Shown here piece by piece: positions 24,901-32,701 of a stretch of DNA of 64,000 bases (the first letter of the stretch is position 1; each line of letters starts with the position of its first letter). Origin of the DNA: SZAS-7 sp964514655 (GTDB lineage: Bacteria; Chlamydiota; Chlamydiia; Chlamydiales; FEN-1388); the NCBI GenBank assembly GCA_964514655.1, contig CAZEQY010000004.1, positions 62,001 to 126,000 on the forward strand, read 5' to 3'. Under the pieces are notes generated by a model, which was not told the origin of the DNA, ran no database searches, and was given only the letters and a program-made list of their open reading frames with translations. The translations under genes and the position numbers were made by a program.

Positions 24901-27515
24901 AAGAGTATATCAAAAGTTTTTGCATCTTTAGATAAGGCTCTTGCTGCTTGTACTTCTGGTAGCTCTTCGTGAATGCGCAATTTAAGCGCCTTAAGGTGTT
25001 CTTGCCACCGTTTATTTAGTAGCGAGGGGTGCATAGCTAAAAGGTGCAAAAACAGGCGTACGCGTCTTGCAGGCTCAAATTTAAAGGGCAGCACTGTTTC
25101 TGGTAGCTGTAAATAGCTCTCGACAAGATCTAGAGGCACTGATGAAGTTTCAAGGATTTTAAGTAGTTTTTCTTTGTCCTCTTTAGTTAGCTGAGATGCT
25201 GATAGAAAGGCGCGTAGGGCTTTTATGTGATCGGGTTCTATGTGTTCTTTAAGTGCAGCGGCGTGACTTGAGTAGCTAGATAGTTCAGGAAATCTTGAAA
25301 CCATTTGTGAATAGAGTGCAAGGCGTCTTTCCGGCTCAAAGGTAGGGGGGAGTGGAAGTTCTAGATACCACCTACATAGTGCTAAATTAGATGTGCCTTC
25401 TAAACACCCTACAACCATTCGGGCATCATCGTCTGAATACTCTACAACAAATTGGCGAAGGTAACGAACGGCTAGCTCTTGAGATGTCGCATTTGCTACA
25501 AAGTTTGCGCGTTCTTGTCGTAGCCGTTTACGGGTGTTTTTAGATAGGGTGCACGTGCCATCTTCTACTGCCTGTAGCATGCGATCAGCCCATTCATAGG
25601 CCCCAGCTGGCGACAGTGCTTGAAAGGCTAAGAGGTTTACAAATTCATGCTGGTGTGGGCCTTCGACATGCAAGGCGTTAAAAAGCCTTTCTATATTATG
25701 AGTCAGGCCTGGGTTGCTCATGTAGGCAACATGTACCCACTTTGTTTGCATAAGGCTATCTACTAATAATGCATGGTTATTTGTAGATGCTGTACTTTGA
25801 AGCCAGCTTCTTACCTGATCTTCTCCAACAACTTCGGCTACCTGCCTTATGAGGCGATTTGCTAGTCCAAAATTTTGGTGGGCAAGAAAGTGCTTGATCC
25901 ATTTACATTTTACTTCGTGATGGCCTTCAGATTGTGCTAGGAGGTCAACTCCAGTAGTGCTATAGCCCATAGCAAGTAGAGCTTCTGCCCACCCAAGTGC
26001 AAGGCTATCTGACAGGATACCCCCATTATGCAATAGTTCCGGGATATCTAGTCCTCTTGTTTGTAGGACAAGCTTCATGACTTTTCCTACAACATGTTTA
26101 TAGGCATTACTTTTTCCTGCCAGTTCTTCCGGAAAGGTTTTAAGGCAGGCTTCAAATCCTTGCGTGTGGCAAGTAATAAGCTGCGCTAAATAGCTAGAAG
26201 TAGATGGCTGATGGGATAAAGCTTCAGTTCGCCTAAATCCAGGCTTTCGTAAAATAGCCTCAATAAGGGGGATAAATCTATCAAATGAATCCAAAGAGAT
26301 ATGCGGTTTTCGCACAATAAAGGCGCATTCAGCACCTGGTGTATTGTTGCAAAAAACAATCCCTTTTTTAGTAGTTGAATGGACAGCTTCAAGATATTGG
26401 TCGCCCTGAAACCGTGCAAGAAGCATGCCAAAAAGGTACATGACACATTCTACTTCTTCATAGGTTGCCTGCTTTTGTTTTAGCAGGCAAAGTGCCTGAT
26501 ACCAGACGCTGTCGGGTACTTCCGGAAGGTCAGCCTCATCTAAAAATGCCACATCTTTTGTAAGCTGCACCATGAGAAGAGTGTTCTGTAGGGTGCGCTC
26601 AGGGCTTGAATCGCTATCGGTTGAGAGCTTTCTTAAAAAATCTACGGGCAAAAGGATCTCTTGCTTGAGAATGTTACGTTCATGTTCTGTTACTTCATAG
26701 CCATTTCGTACATAACGAAAGATGGTTTTGGAAAGGTTTTTTCCCCTTTGAAGAACGCGCACTCTTTGGTGCATTGTGTCAACGCACCATTGGTTACCAA
26801 CGCCGTACTCCATGAGTCCTTCTGGCTGTATGCATATCTGCAGGGCATCGCCAGATGCTGCAAATGGAGTGTTTAGTGATGTTGGAAAGGTAAAGTATAT
26901 GCGTTCATTAACTCCATCTACTTTACTTTCACAATAAAATGAGGAAAATGAGGTGTTGTCCTTTTTGAAATCAAGAATGCCCGATACAGATTTAGCCCCA
27001 AGGCGTTCTATGAGTGCCCTATGGAGGGTGTCAAGCTCTACAGCTTTTGTTGGGCAAAAACGTACCGTCAGGGAGCTTACCCGTTTTTGGCAAGCTCGCC
27101 TTGCAAAATAGAGGCACTCTTGAGACAGACAGTCTTCAGGTGATAGATCGGCTCGTACTTGACGAAGAAGGCTCTTGTACTGCTGTAAGAGAAAGTCCAT
27201 GCCTATAAGTCTAAGAGCATCATCTCCGACAAGTAGGGGGCTTGCAAGCCTTGTAGCAGCCATAATCTGCTTAATCACTTCTCGTAGCGATACGCCATTC
27301 CAGCGTTCTTGATCAAGAAAGTTACGTACGTTGCTTCTTAGTTCTTCGGTAAGATATGCCGGCCCAAAGGTGAAGCTTTTATCTACTTCATATTGTGCAT
27401 TTACAATGCCTAGCTCTTGGGGGGAACATGGTCTTGTTTCATTTCTTTGTGGTTCATGTAGATGGCTGTTAGTTTGGCGAGGATTGCCGCTAATAGTAGA
27501 AGTATTATTATTCAT
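21972..27515 (-). CDS. Giant helical-repeat protein of unknown function (1847 aa)
   Basis: 1847 residues in one uninterrupted frame, no signal peptide or obvious membrane helix. The N-terminal ~320 residues look globular (mixed beta segments such as FSSFYCESKVDGVNERIYFTFP); the rest is nearly all amphipathic helices with leucine-rich pairs, as in TPR/ARM-type solenoids, with a short Ala/Lys/Pro linker (KAPAAKVVAKKADP) near the middle. No catalytic motif was recognised. It could be a scaffold or a secreted host-interacting protein; neither is shown. It lies 64 bp upstream of the beta-helix gene on the same strand, both inserted between rplQ and gapA. Confidence 0.75.
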   Translation of the reverse strand: MNNNTSTISGNPRQTNSHLHEPQRNETRPCSPQELGIVNAQYEVDKSFTFGPAYLTEELRSNVRNFLDQERWNGVSLREVIKQIMAATRLASPLLVGDDALRLIGMDFLLQQYKSLLRQVRADLSPEDCLSQECLYFARRACQKRVSSLTVRFCPTKAVELDTLHRALIERLGAKSVSGILDFKKDNTSFSSFYCESKVDGVNERIYFTFPTSLNTPFAASGDALQICIQPEGLMEYGVGNQWCVDTMHQRVRVLQRGKNLSKTIFRYVRNGYEVTEHERNILKQEILLPVDFLRKLSTDSDSSPERTLQNTLLMVQLTKDVAFLDEADLPEVPDSVWYQALCLLKQKQATYEEVECVMYLFGMLLARFQGDQYLEAVHSTTKKGIVFCNNTPGAECAFIVRKPHISLDSFDRFIPLIEAILRKPGFRRTEALSHQPSTSSYLAQLITCHTQGFEACLKTFPEELAGKSNAYKHVVGKVMKLVLQTRGLDIPELLHNGGILSDSLALGWAEALLAMGYSTTGVDLLAQSEGHHEVKCKWIKHFLAHQNFGLANRLIRQVAEVVGEDQVRSWLQSTASTNNHALLVDSLMQTKWVHVAYMSNPGLTHNIERLFNALHVEGPHQHEFVNLLAFQALSPAGAYEWADRMLQAVEDGTCTLSKNTRKRLRQERANFVANATSQELAVRYLRQFVVEYSDDDARMVVGCLEGTSNLALCRWYLELPLPPTFEPERRLALYSQMVSRFPELSSYSSHAAALKEHIEPDHIKALRAFLSASQLTKEDKEKLLKILETSSVPLDLVESYLQLPETVLPFKFEPARRVRLFLHLLAMHPSLLNKRWQEHLKALKLRIHEELPEVQAARALSKDAKTFDILFSIFYPKVRKEAPKAPAAKVVAKKADPASIIEELLANNDRKNQVASLLVKHKLSARLWKRAFTVFTNDLVHDVKIPHAIRLLIANTNELPNETVVEVWAMIFADARWHTTLKEEELFCGIKALKDETHEKRVSLVLEVLLPLVAKYPKHLSQAYTFYSRIAENHPRKVAFGISLIEQLKETDSAERLTQAAEIVQLLVKKDALSEAIVPFARASRTHDAVTRNAVLAVIRSSATSKRNTAMEFILKQFWDHPAIDVLEELYALARELQLRTKNVQATIHRDLCLRLLKESQSLETLLCLFEDEALQATQEHVPAYSLLQKLALTCTNPSQIERTLRLMLRLQKQNKTTFSTQIMLLQIQHVGWTEESKELFDEFLSLYNVEGDKAAQSYSILPCKGHTFSNAEEVTSICPLMIDPRGKWPFTDDVMVFIQTAIEMAKGATHEPSARRLLDVAIQSFRNLLDNGLVDAAIAERLRPLFDHFMRTQEEKQILSSLQKKIYRITGFAQTKQDFESEDLVSLQVIKERLGVAEDETTLLELQSMLLVWQEKELKTAYKEHHDCLVEICNVYRKHPSLLGDVPLQRSLIALLAPNTMPFTLKRGLEAKTWIVRAAELYINFYFEMYQERVKASPNGGYSSTVTMKGRERTELLKYTPNGQIARHCLDAMVRCLCHLSRVGVLDKEFTLVTESARKIMSLYRYRCFISIDDQRALLGPFTEIIVEKGRPDRLELAYEWLQVIAQYKSEVSYEKTFNQTLHNLIDSCVHLEFTNPELEAFLDCLTTPFVRKVVDGHRTHLKSHKEPLTIIQIRQIFNVLNTIYSSHRTAGRKVGEEQRQIAKSCLDAMILACNYANTNKLYDDQEHVYIEHSHILLSHVRSPSLFGIPLLVSAVQPFMNRLSDVFQCMLTYKDDSHYAMMLNVLLPKVIDKKLNAHERAFFEQLLADWKVLSPKEAGAHIANAALKSVEDNLAMLEIDNDGDK

Positions 27516-27630
27516 AAGTGTTGCTAATAGTATTTGAATTAGTTACTCAGGGTAACAGAGGCGGTGAGTATCTTGCATTGATTTTTTTGGGTATATAGGG
27601 TAGTGTTAGATTTATTTTAAGAGGTGGTTT

Positions 27631-28638
27631 ATGGCGCTTAAGGTGACAATTAATGGTTTTGGTCGTATTGGACGGCTTGTTTTGCGATGCTTACTCAAGG
27701 ATAAAGGTATCCAGGTAGTAGCTGTAAACGACATTGTACCAAGCGATAACTTGGCCTATCTTTTTAGGCACGATAGCGTGCATGGGCGCTACAAGGGCGA
27801 AGTTACTTGCAAAGAAAATGCCATCATCGTAGATGGACAGACAATACAGGTATGCTGTGAGAAGGATCCTAGCCAGCTTCCATGGCGTACACTTGGTGTA
27901 GATTATGTTATTGAGTCCACAGGTCTTTTTACAACCCAAGAAGCAGCAGCAAAACACCTTGATGCAGGTGCAAAGCGGGTGATCATTACAGCTCCTGCTA
28001 AAGGAGACATTCCAACGATCGTGATGGGTGTTAACGAAGGAATGTACGATCCAAAAAAAGACTTTATAGTTTCCAACGCCTCCTGCACCACAAACTGCCT
28101 AGCGCCGATTTGCAAAGTATTACTTGATAATTTTGGTATCGAAGAGGGCTTGATGACAACAGTTCATGCCCTTACTGCTACGCAGCCAACAGTCGATGGC
28201 CCATCAAAAAAAGACTGGCGAGGCGGCAGGGGAGCATCTGCCAATATTATTCCAGCATCTACAGGTGCGGCCAAGGCTGTAACCCTCTGCCTTCCTGCCC
28301 TTAAAGGTAAGCTCACCGGCATGGCTTTTCGAATTCCTGTGCAAGATGTCTCCTGCGTAGATCTTACTGTACGCCTTAGCAAGCCAACAACTTATGAAGA
28401 AATTACAGACGCTATGAAAAAAGCAAGCCAAGGCCCAATGAGGGGTATACTTGCTGTAACTGAAGAGGAAGTAGTTTCATCAGACTTTATCGGCGATCCA
28501 CATTCAGCAATATTTGATAAAGGTGCGGGAATCGCCTTAAATTCAACATTTTATAAAATTATTGCCTGGTACGACAACGAAATGGGCTATTCCCAGCGTG
28601 TGTGCGACCTCGTAAACTATATGGCCAAGGCCGAATAA
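27631..28638 (+). CDS. gapA: Glyceraldehyde-3-phosphate dehydrogenase
   Basis: 335 residues. NAD-binding start VTINGFGRIGRLVLR, catalytic Cys152 in SNASCTTNCLAP and the active-site His in TVHALTATQ are present, followed by the S-loop. It oxidises glyceraldehyde-3-phosphate to 1,3-bisphosphoglycerate in glycolysis. AGAGGTGG stands just before the ATG. Position after rplQ, although displaced by 7 kb, and before the CT504-like gene is chlamydial. Confidence 0.98.
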   Translation: MALKVTINGFGRIGRLVLRCLLKDKGIQVVAVNDIVPSDNLAYLFRHDSVHGRYKGEVTCKENAIIVDGQTIQVCCEKDPSQLPWRTLGVDYVIESTGLFTTQEAAAKHLDAGAKRVIITAPAKGDIPTIVMGVNEGMYDPKKDFIVSNASCTTNCLAPICKVLLDNFGIEEGLMTTVHALTATQPTVDGPSKKDWRGGRGASANIIPASTGAAKAVTLCLPALKGKLTGMAFRIPVQDVSCVDLTVRLSKPTTYEEITDAMKKASQGPMRGILAVTEEEVVSSDFIGDPHSAIFDKGAGIALNSTFYKIIAWYDNEMGYSQRVCDLVNYMAKAE

Positions 28639-28756
28639 CGTCCTTTAATAAAAAGCGCATAATAAGCATAATAGACCTGAGCATTGAGGTAGGGCATGTT
28701 AAGAAATTTTATGAGAATTGCCACCTCAGCGCAATGATTTATTAAGGATTATACGC

Positions 28757-29560
28757 GTGGACTTTACTCGAGAACCAATTATTGAGACGGTCATTACTCC
28801 ACGAGAGGGATATAGACTAGTCGTACGGAGCAGTAAAGGCATAGGATCAGAAGAACACTTTGTAGACGCACTTGAAGTTGTATCTTTTGGATCAGGTGTT
28901 TTTTTTCGCTCTTTAGAAAGACCAAAGCCATTTATCGTACCTGTAGCTGATTATGAAGTACTAGAAGTGCGCGAACCGCGCATGGTGCTCAAAACTCCAG
29001 GTCAAGAAGGAGTAAAAGCTGCTTCCCATAGGATAAAAGCTCCGGAACCACAAAAAGAAAAAGCAGAAGCTCCTCAGGAGCAGGCTGCAGGCCAAGCTCA
29101 GCCACAAGATGGCAGGCAAGACGGCAAACAAGATCGCAGGCGCGATCGTCGCCGTGGCTTTCGCCGTAGGCGTGGTCAGGGCCGTGATGAACAAGCCCGT
29201 CCAGAAGGCGAACAAGAAGGTGCACCACTTTCTGAAATGCCGGCTGAAGAGCAGGCAGCTGTTCTTGAAGACACAAATGTGCCCTCTTCAACGCCAATGC
29301 TTTCTTCAATCTTGCCACCGCCCACAAAACTTATTCGCGACGATCTAAAACGCCTTCGCGAAGACTATAAGGGCGCATTTTATGTAGACGAAGATAAGGA
29401 CGAGTTTCGCGAAACTCCTTATGACGTTACAGAAGCTGATATCAGAATGAGTGAAGGTGGGGATGTGGAGGTGTCCCAAGATGAGCCCTTTCGTCCACTT
29501 GCCATTCAAGAAGAAGCTAACTCTGGCTCTACACAAGATGTTCAGAAAGATTTTACCTAA
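28757..29560 (+). CDS. Conserved chlamydial protein (CT504-like) with basic low-complexity middle
   Basis: 267 residues from a GTG at 28757, chosen because AAGGA stands 8 nt upstream; an in-frame TTG at 28718 has none. A folded N-terminal ~95 residues (MDFTREPIIETVITPREGYRL onward) is followed by a Gln/Glu-rich stretch, then an Arg/Asp-rich stretch (DRRRDRRRGFRRRRGQGR) and an acidic C-terminus. The Arg-rich part could bind nucleic acid. Position right after gapA matches CT504 of C. trachomatis by memory. The stop TAA directly abuts the GTG of the next gene. Confidence 0.75.
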   Translation: MDFTREPIIETVITPREGYRLVVRSSKGIGSEEHFVDALEVVSFGSGVFFRSLERPKPFIVPVADYEVLEVREPRMVLKTPGQEGVKAASHRIKAPEPQKEKAEAPQEQAAGQAQPQDGRQDGKQDRRRDRRRGFRRRRGQGRDEQARPEGEQEGAPLSEMPAEEQAAVLEDTNVPSSTPMLSSILPPPTKLIRDDLKRLREDYKGAFYVDEDKDEFRETPYDVTEADIRMSEGGDVEVSQDEPFRPLAIQEEANSGSTQDVQKDFT

Positions 29561-31081
29561 GTGAATTATAGTCCCTACATATCACTTCGTTATGTAGGGC
29601 CTTTTTTTGATTCTTTCTGGGATAAAGCCCCCGCACTCTTTTACGGCCTCTTTGTCTACTTTGGCGCTGCCGCTCAGTTCTCGTGGCATTATAGCCTCTT
29701 AATACCCCTTGGAGTATGCACTATCTTTAGTTCTAAGGTGCAAAAAATGCGCCTTATGTTTGGCATGGTTGCCATGCTGCTCTTTTGGTTATATGCAACA
29801 AACTCACTTATCTTGCCTCCCAAATGGGCTGACACAAGCCCCGGAATTGCTACCTTTGAAATTACTGAGGCTGTTAACGACACTCGCTACAACAAGCCCT
29901 ACTGCAAGATGAAGGTGCTTGTACAGACCTTTAAGCCTGCTGACAAAAGCTTTTATGCAAAAAATGTGGCCTGCAAGATGACGTGGAAAGACCTTGCCAC
30001 GCGTCCAAAGGCAGACTATGTTTATCGCATAGAGGGGACTCTTAGTGAGTATAATGGCTCATGGAGCCTAAAACCTACCCGGGCAGCTACTCTTGAACAG
30101 GTTGAGCCTACCTATTCGCTTGTAGAATGGCGCTTTAAGGCAAAGCAGTACGTGAAAGGGATTCTTGCCACGTATGTAGCTCCTGGAGACACTCGGGCCT
30201 TTTTAGAAGGGGTGTTAATAGGGGAGTTTCATGATAACCACCTTGCTCAGTCTCTACGGCGATTTAGCCTGCAGCACCTTACAGTGGTCTCAGGCTTTCA
30301 CTTTAGCCTTATTGCGATAATTTTAGCGGCCTTTTTTCGCTTGCTCATGCCGTGGAGGATCATGAACATAAGCCTTGTTGTTGCAGCATGTTGCTACCTT
30401 GCCTTTATTGGGCCCTCTCCATCGGTCCTTAGGGCTTATGTAGCGGTGACTTTGGTATTTCTTGGCAGGCTGCTTGAGCGAAATTCAAATGGCTTAAACT
30501 GCCTTGGCTTTGGGCTTATTCTTGTGCTTGCGTTAGATCCATCATCTGTTACATCACTTGGCTTTCAGCTTAGCTTTTTAGCAACATTTGCGATACTGCT
30601 TTTATACCCCATTGTGGAAAAGGTTTTTAAATCGTTTTTTCCAAAAAGAGGTGCCAACGAGCTTTTACAGATGCCTTTTTTAGAGCAGGTTCTTTTTGTG
30701 CTTTTGGTCTTTTCTATCTCGTCACTTGCACTTGTAACAAGTGTGAGCATCTTGATGCTTCCTATGTCACTTTTTGCATTTCACGCTTTTCCCATCATGG
30801 GCATATTCTACAACTGCTTTTTCCCATTTTTAGTCTCTATAGCAGTCTTTATTGTCGCGATTGCCTTTTTCTTTTTGTGGCTACCTCCGGTAGCTTCATT
30901 TCTCTTTGCAATCGCTTCTCAAATCCTAGATCACGCACTAATCCTGATCAACCACGCCCCTACCTGGTGCGACCTCACCCTCCACGCCACCTGGCTCTCA
31001 GCCCCCATCCTCGCCATCTACCTTTCGCTCATCTCCTACCTCGGCATCATCTTCCACGAACAAGATCACCTCGCTGCTTGA
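29561..31081 (+). CDS. comEC: ComEC/Rec2-family membrane channel protein without nuclease domain
   Basis: 506 residues from a GTG that directly follows the previous stop. About ten membrane segments. The ComEC competence domain is recognisable: GVLIGE, then HLTVVSGFHFSLIAIIL (family consensus HLLAVSGLHVGL) and the SLGFQLSFLATFAILLL segment. The N-terminal part has two helices and an OB-like soluble region (about residues 90-190). ComEC carries single-stranded DNA across the inner membrane; this copy lacks the C-terminal metallo-beta-lactamase domain found in many. The last ~45 codons are strikingly C-rich compared with the rest of the gene. Confidence 0.85.
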   Translation: MNYSPYISLRYVGPFFDSFWDKAPALFYGLFVYFGAAAQFSWHYSLLIPLGVCTIFSSKVQKMRLMFGMVAMLLFWLYATNSLILPPKWADTSPGIATFEITEAVNDTRYNKPYCKMKVLVQTFKPADKSFYAKNVACKMTWKDLATRPKADYVYRIEGTLSEYNGSWSLKPTRAATLEQVEPTYSLVEWRFKAKQYVKGILATYVAPGDTRAFLEGVLIGEFHDNHLAQSLRRFSLQHLTVVSGFHFSLIAIILAAFFRLLMPWRIMNISLVVAACCYLAFIGPSPSVLRAYVAVTLVFLGRLLERNSNGLNCLGFGLILVLALDPSSVTSLGFQLSFLATFAILLLYPIVEKVFKSFFPKRGANELLQMPFLEQVLFVLLVFSISSLALVTSVSILMLPMSLFAFHAFPIMGIFYNCFFPFLVSIAVFIVAIAFFFLWLPPVASFLFAIASQILDHALILINHAPTWCDLTLHATWLSAPILAIYLSLISYLGIIFHEQDHLAA

Positions 31082-31088
31082 ATAATAA

Positions 31089-31184
31089 ATAATTATTTAT
31101 ACTAATGTTGCTGAAGGACCTAGCCTGCATGAGCTTGAGTTTGTAGAGGCGTCAATAGAGTATATAGAAGTAAAACAGAGTTAA
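31089..31184 (+). pseudogene. Possible 3' remnant of an unidentified gene
   Basis: A 31-codon open frame without a start codon ends at TAA 31182-31184 and reads like a protein tail (VAEGPSLHELEFVEASIEYI, then EVKQS). It lies in the gap between comEC and an accessory gene and next to a mobile element, so it could be what is left of a deleted gene. It is short enough to occur by chance. Confidence 0.25.
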
Positions 31185-31199
31185 AGCAAGATCCAAAAA

Positions 31200-31925
31200 T
31201 TAAAAATTTCTATTTGTTAACTGATTTATGCTTACCACTGCCTGCACTACAGAACCGGAAGGAGAAGGCACGTTATGTGGATTCACCACACTTTTTTGAA
31301 AGACCGTAGATATTAAATGCGTATTCCCTTCAGAAGCAAGCTGTGCTTTCGTCTTGTGACTAGCCATTACTGCACTTACTTTATCATGATGGCTAAATCG
31401 GTCAGGCAAATTATGCTCGCTTCGAATGGAGTTTTCAGAAATCTTTGGCCTTGTCCGGAGCTGAGGGTTTTTTGATGGCCAACCAATAATTGTTTTATAT
31501 TCTTCATCGTTAGTCCACACTTCCTTGTTACCACAACAGATGACTCCTTTGTTCTTCCCATAAGAATTATGGTAAGCGTGGATGAGCTCATGTGCTACTG
31601 TAAGAAAGAATGGGTGGGGGATTTCTTGTCCGTTAGCATCTAACATAGTCTTGGCTCTACCAGAGAGTTGTATTGTTGATCCTGCGCCACCACTTGGTGG
31701 CCATAAATCTCTTCTAGTATTATCAGCATCAACTGCGTGGATTATTGTTACGTACTCTTGGCCTTCTCCAATTTTTCTGATCAAGCGCTGGCCAACTTCG
31801 CCCTCTAAAATCTTGGCCATTGCCTCTTGCACCTTGGTTAGAAAACCATCAGGAGTATCAGGTGTTGTTTGAAAATAAATATTTTTTGAAAGTTTAACAT
31901 GCTGCACACCTTGAGCTGGATCCAT
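31200..31925 (-). CDS. NleD/M91-like zinc metalloprotease, candidate secreted effector
   Basis: 241 residues, no signal peptide. HELIHAYH (about residues 111-118) is a zincin HExxH motif preceded by a hydrophobic FFLTVA strand, and WTNDEEYKTIIGW about 25 residues later supplies acidic residues where M91 peptidases have a third metal ligand. Before the motif comes the SGGAGSTIQL strand common in this family. NleD-type enzymes are type III effectors that cleave host MAP kinases. The last ~80 residues have no known domain. It has a near-consensus promoter and a GGGGG ribosome site. Family assignment is from motif and layout; the substrate is unknown. Confidence 0.65.
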   Translation of the reverse strand: MDPAQGVQHVKLSKNIYFQTTPDTPDGFLTKVQEAMAKILEGEVGQRLIRKIGEGQEYVTIIHAVDADNTRRDLWPPSGGAGSTIQLSGRAKTMLDANGQEIPHPFFLTVAHELIHAYHNSYGKNKGVICCGNKEVWTNDEEYKTIIGWPSKNPQLRTRPKISENSIRSEHNLPDRFSHHDKVSAVMASHKTKAQLASEGNTHLISTVFQKSVVNPHNVPSPSGSVVQAVVSINQLTNRNF

Positions 31926-31945
31926 AAAACCCCCATTTTAAAAAA

Positions 31946-31975
31946 ATTATAGCATATTAGAGGTGTTATAGTCAA
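31946..31975 (-). promoter_or_regulatory. Strong promoter for the NleD-like gene
   Basis: On the minus strand TTGACT (31970-31975) and a perfect TATAAT (31946-31951) are separated by 18 nt, with the ATG 21 nt beyond the -10. The -35 overlaps the spacer side of a palindromic repeat at 31982. Confidence 0.7.
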
Positions 31976-31981
31976 GAGCTT

Positions 31982-32067
31982 TGTAGGAGCAAAGTTCAAA
32001 TGCAAAAGTCTGAATCTAGAAGACATGGCTTTTTAAGTATCCACATCATTTCTATTTTGCTCCTACA
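31982..32067. repeat. 12-bp perfect inverted repeat beside the IS607 element
   Basis: tgtaggagcaaa (31982-31993) is repeated inverted as tttgctcctaca (32056-32067), with 62 bp between; the right arm runs into eight G's. The span of 86 bp looks like a small palindromic insertion or a degraded element end. Confidence 0.7.
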
Positions 32068-32103
32068 GGGGGGGGCTCAATAGCTGAATATTTTGTAGAC
32101 ATA

Positions 32104-32123
32104 TATAGCCAAATATAGCAAAA
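32104..32123 (+). repeat. Tandem 10-bp repeats at the left end of the IS607 element
   Basis: tatagccaaa (32104-32113) is followed at once by tatagcaaaa (32114-32123), eight bases before the tnpA ATG. Short direct repeats near the left end of IS607 elements serve as TnpA sites; that role here is inferred. Confidence 0.45.
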
Positions 32124-32131
32124 TCTGCTTC

Positions 32132-32701
32132 ATGAAACTAAGTGAATGGGCAAGAAAACAGGGTATTAGCTACCGAACCGCATGGCGTTGGTTCAAGGAA
32201 GGGAAATTACCAGTTCCTGTAGAACAAACGCCAACAGGTACCATTTTGCTTAAAGAGCCTACTAGTGAGTTCAATCAGGTCGCAATTTACGCCAGAGTTT
32301 CTTCATCCGATCAAAAAAATGACCTGGATCGGCAAATCAGCAGGTTATTGCAATATGCAAATTCACAAAAATGGGCTGTAGCAAAAACAGTCACAGAAAT
32401 TGGCTCGGCTCTTAATGGCCATCGCCCCAAGCTAAAACGCCTCCTTTCAGATCCATCCATCAAAACTATTATCATCGAACACAATGACCGCCTGATGCGC
32501 TTTGGATTTGAATTTTTGGAAGCTGCGTTAGCAGCTGAGGGTCGTAAACTTGTAGTTGTTGATAGCAGTAAAGTAAAAGATGATCTTGTACAAGATATGA
32601 TCGAAGTATTAACCTCGTTTTGTGCGCGCCTTTATGGAAGGCGCTCTGCAAAGAATAGAGCAAAACGTGCCCTACAGTGTATTCAGAATGAAGATACATA
32701 A
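32132..32701 (+). CDS. tnpA: IS607-family serine recombinase TnpA
   Basis: 189 residues. An N-terminal MerR-like helix-turn-helix (LSEWARKQGISYRTAWRWFKEGKLP) precedes a small serine recombinase domain; the nucleophile is in YARVSSSDQ (about Ser56-57), with the ENDRLMRFGFEF-like IIEHNDRLMRFG motif. It catalyses excision and insertion of the element with little target specificity. It overlaps tnpB by 14 nt. No frameshift is seen, so the enzyme may be active. Confidence 0.93.
   Translation: MKLSEWARKQGISYRTAWRWFKEGKLPVPVEQTPTGTILLKEPTSEFNQVAIYARVSSSDQKNDLDRQISRLLQYANSQKWAVAKTVTEIGSALNGHRPKLKRLLSDPSIKTIIIEHNDRLMRFGFEFLEAALAAEGRKLVVVDSSKVKDDLVQDMIEVLTSFCARLYGRRSAKNRAKRALQCIQNEDT

Noticed and set aside
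27541..27630. Promoter for gapA with TATATA at 27592
   Set aside because: No -35 at a usable distance (nearest TTGCAT gives a 13-nt spacer).
31201..31925. Considered a TIR-like or toxin-antitoxin gene
   Set aside because: No partner gene; HExxH and layout fit a metalloprotease better.
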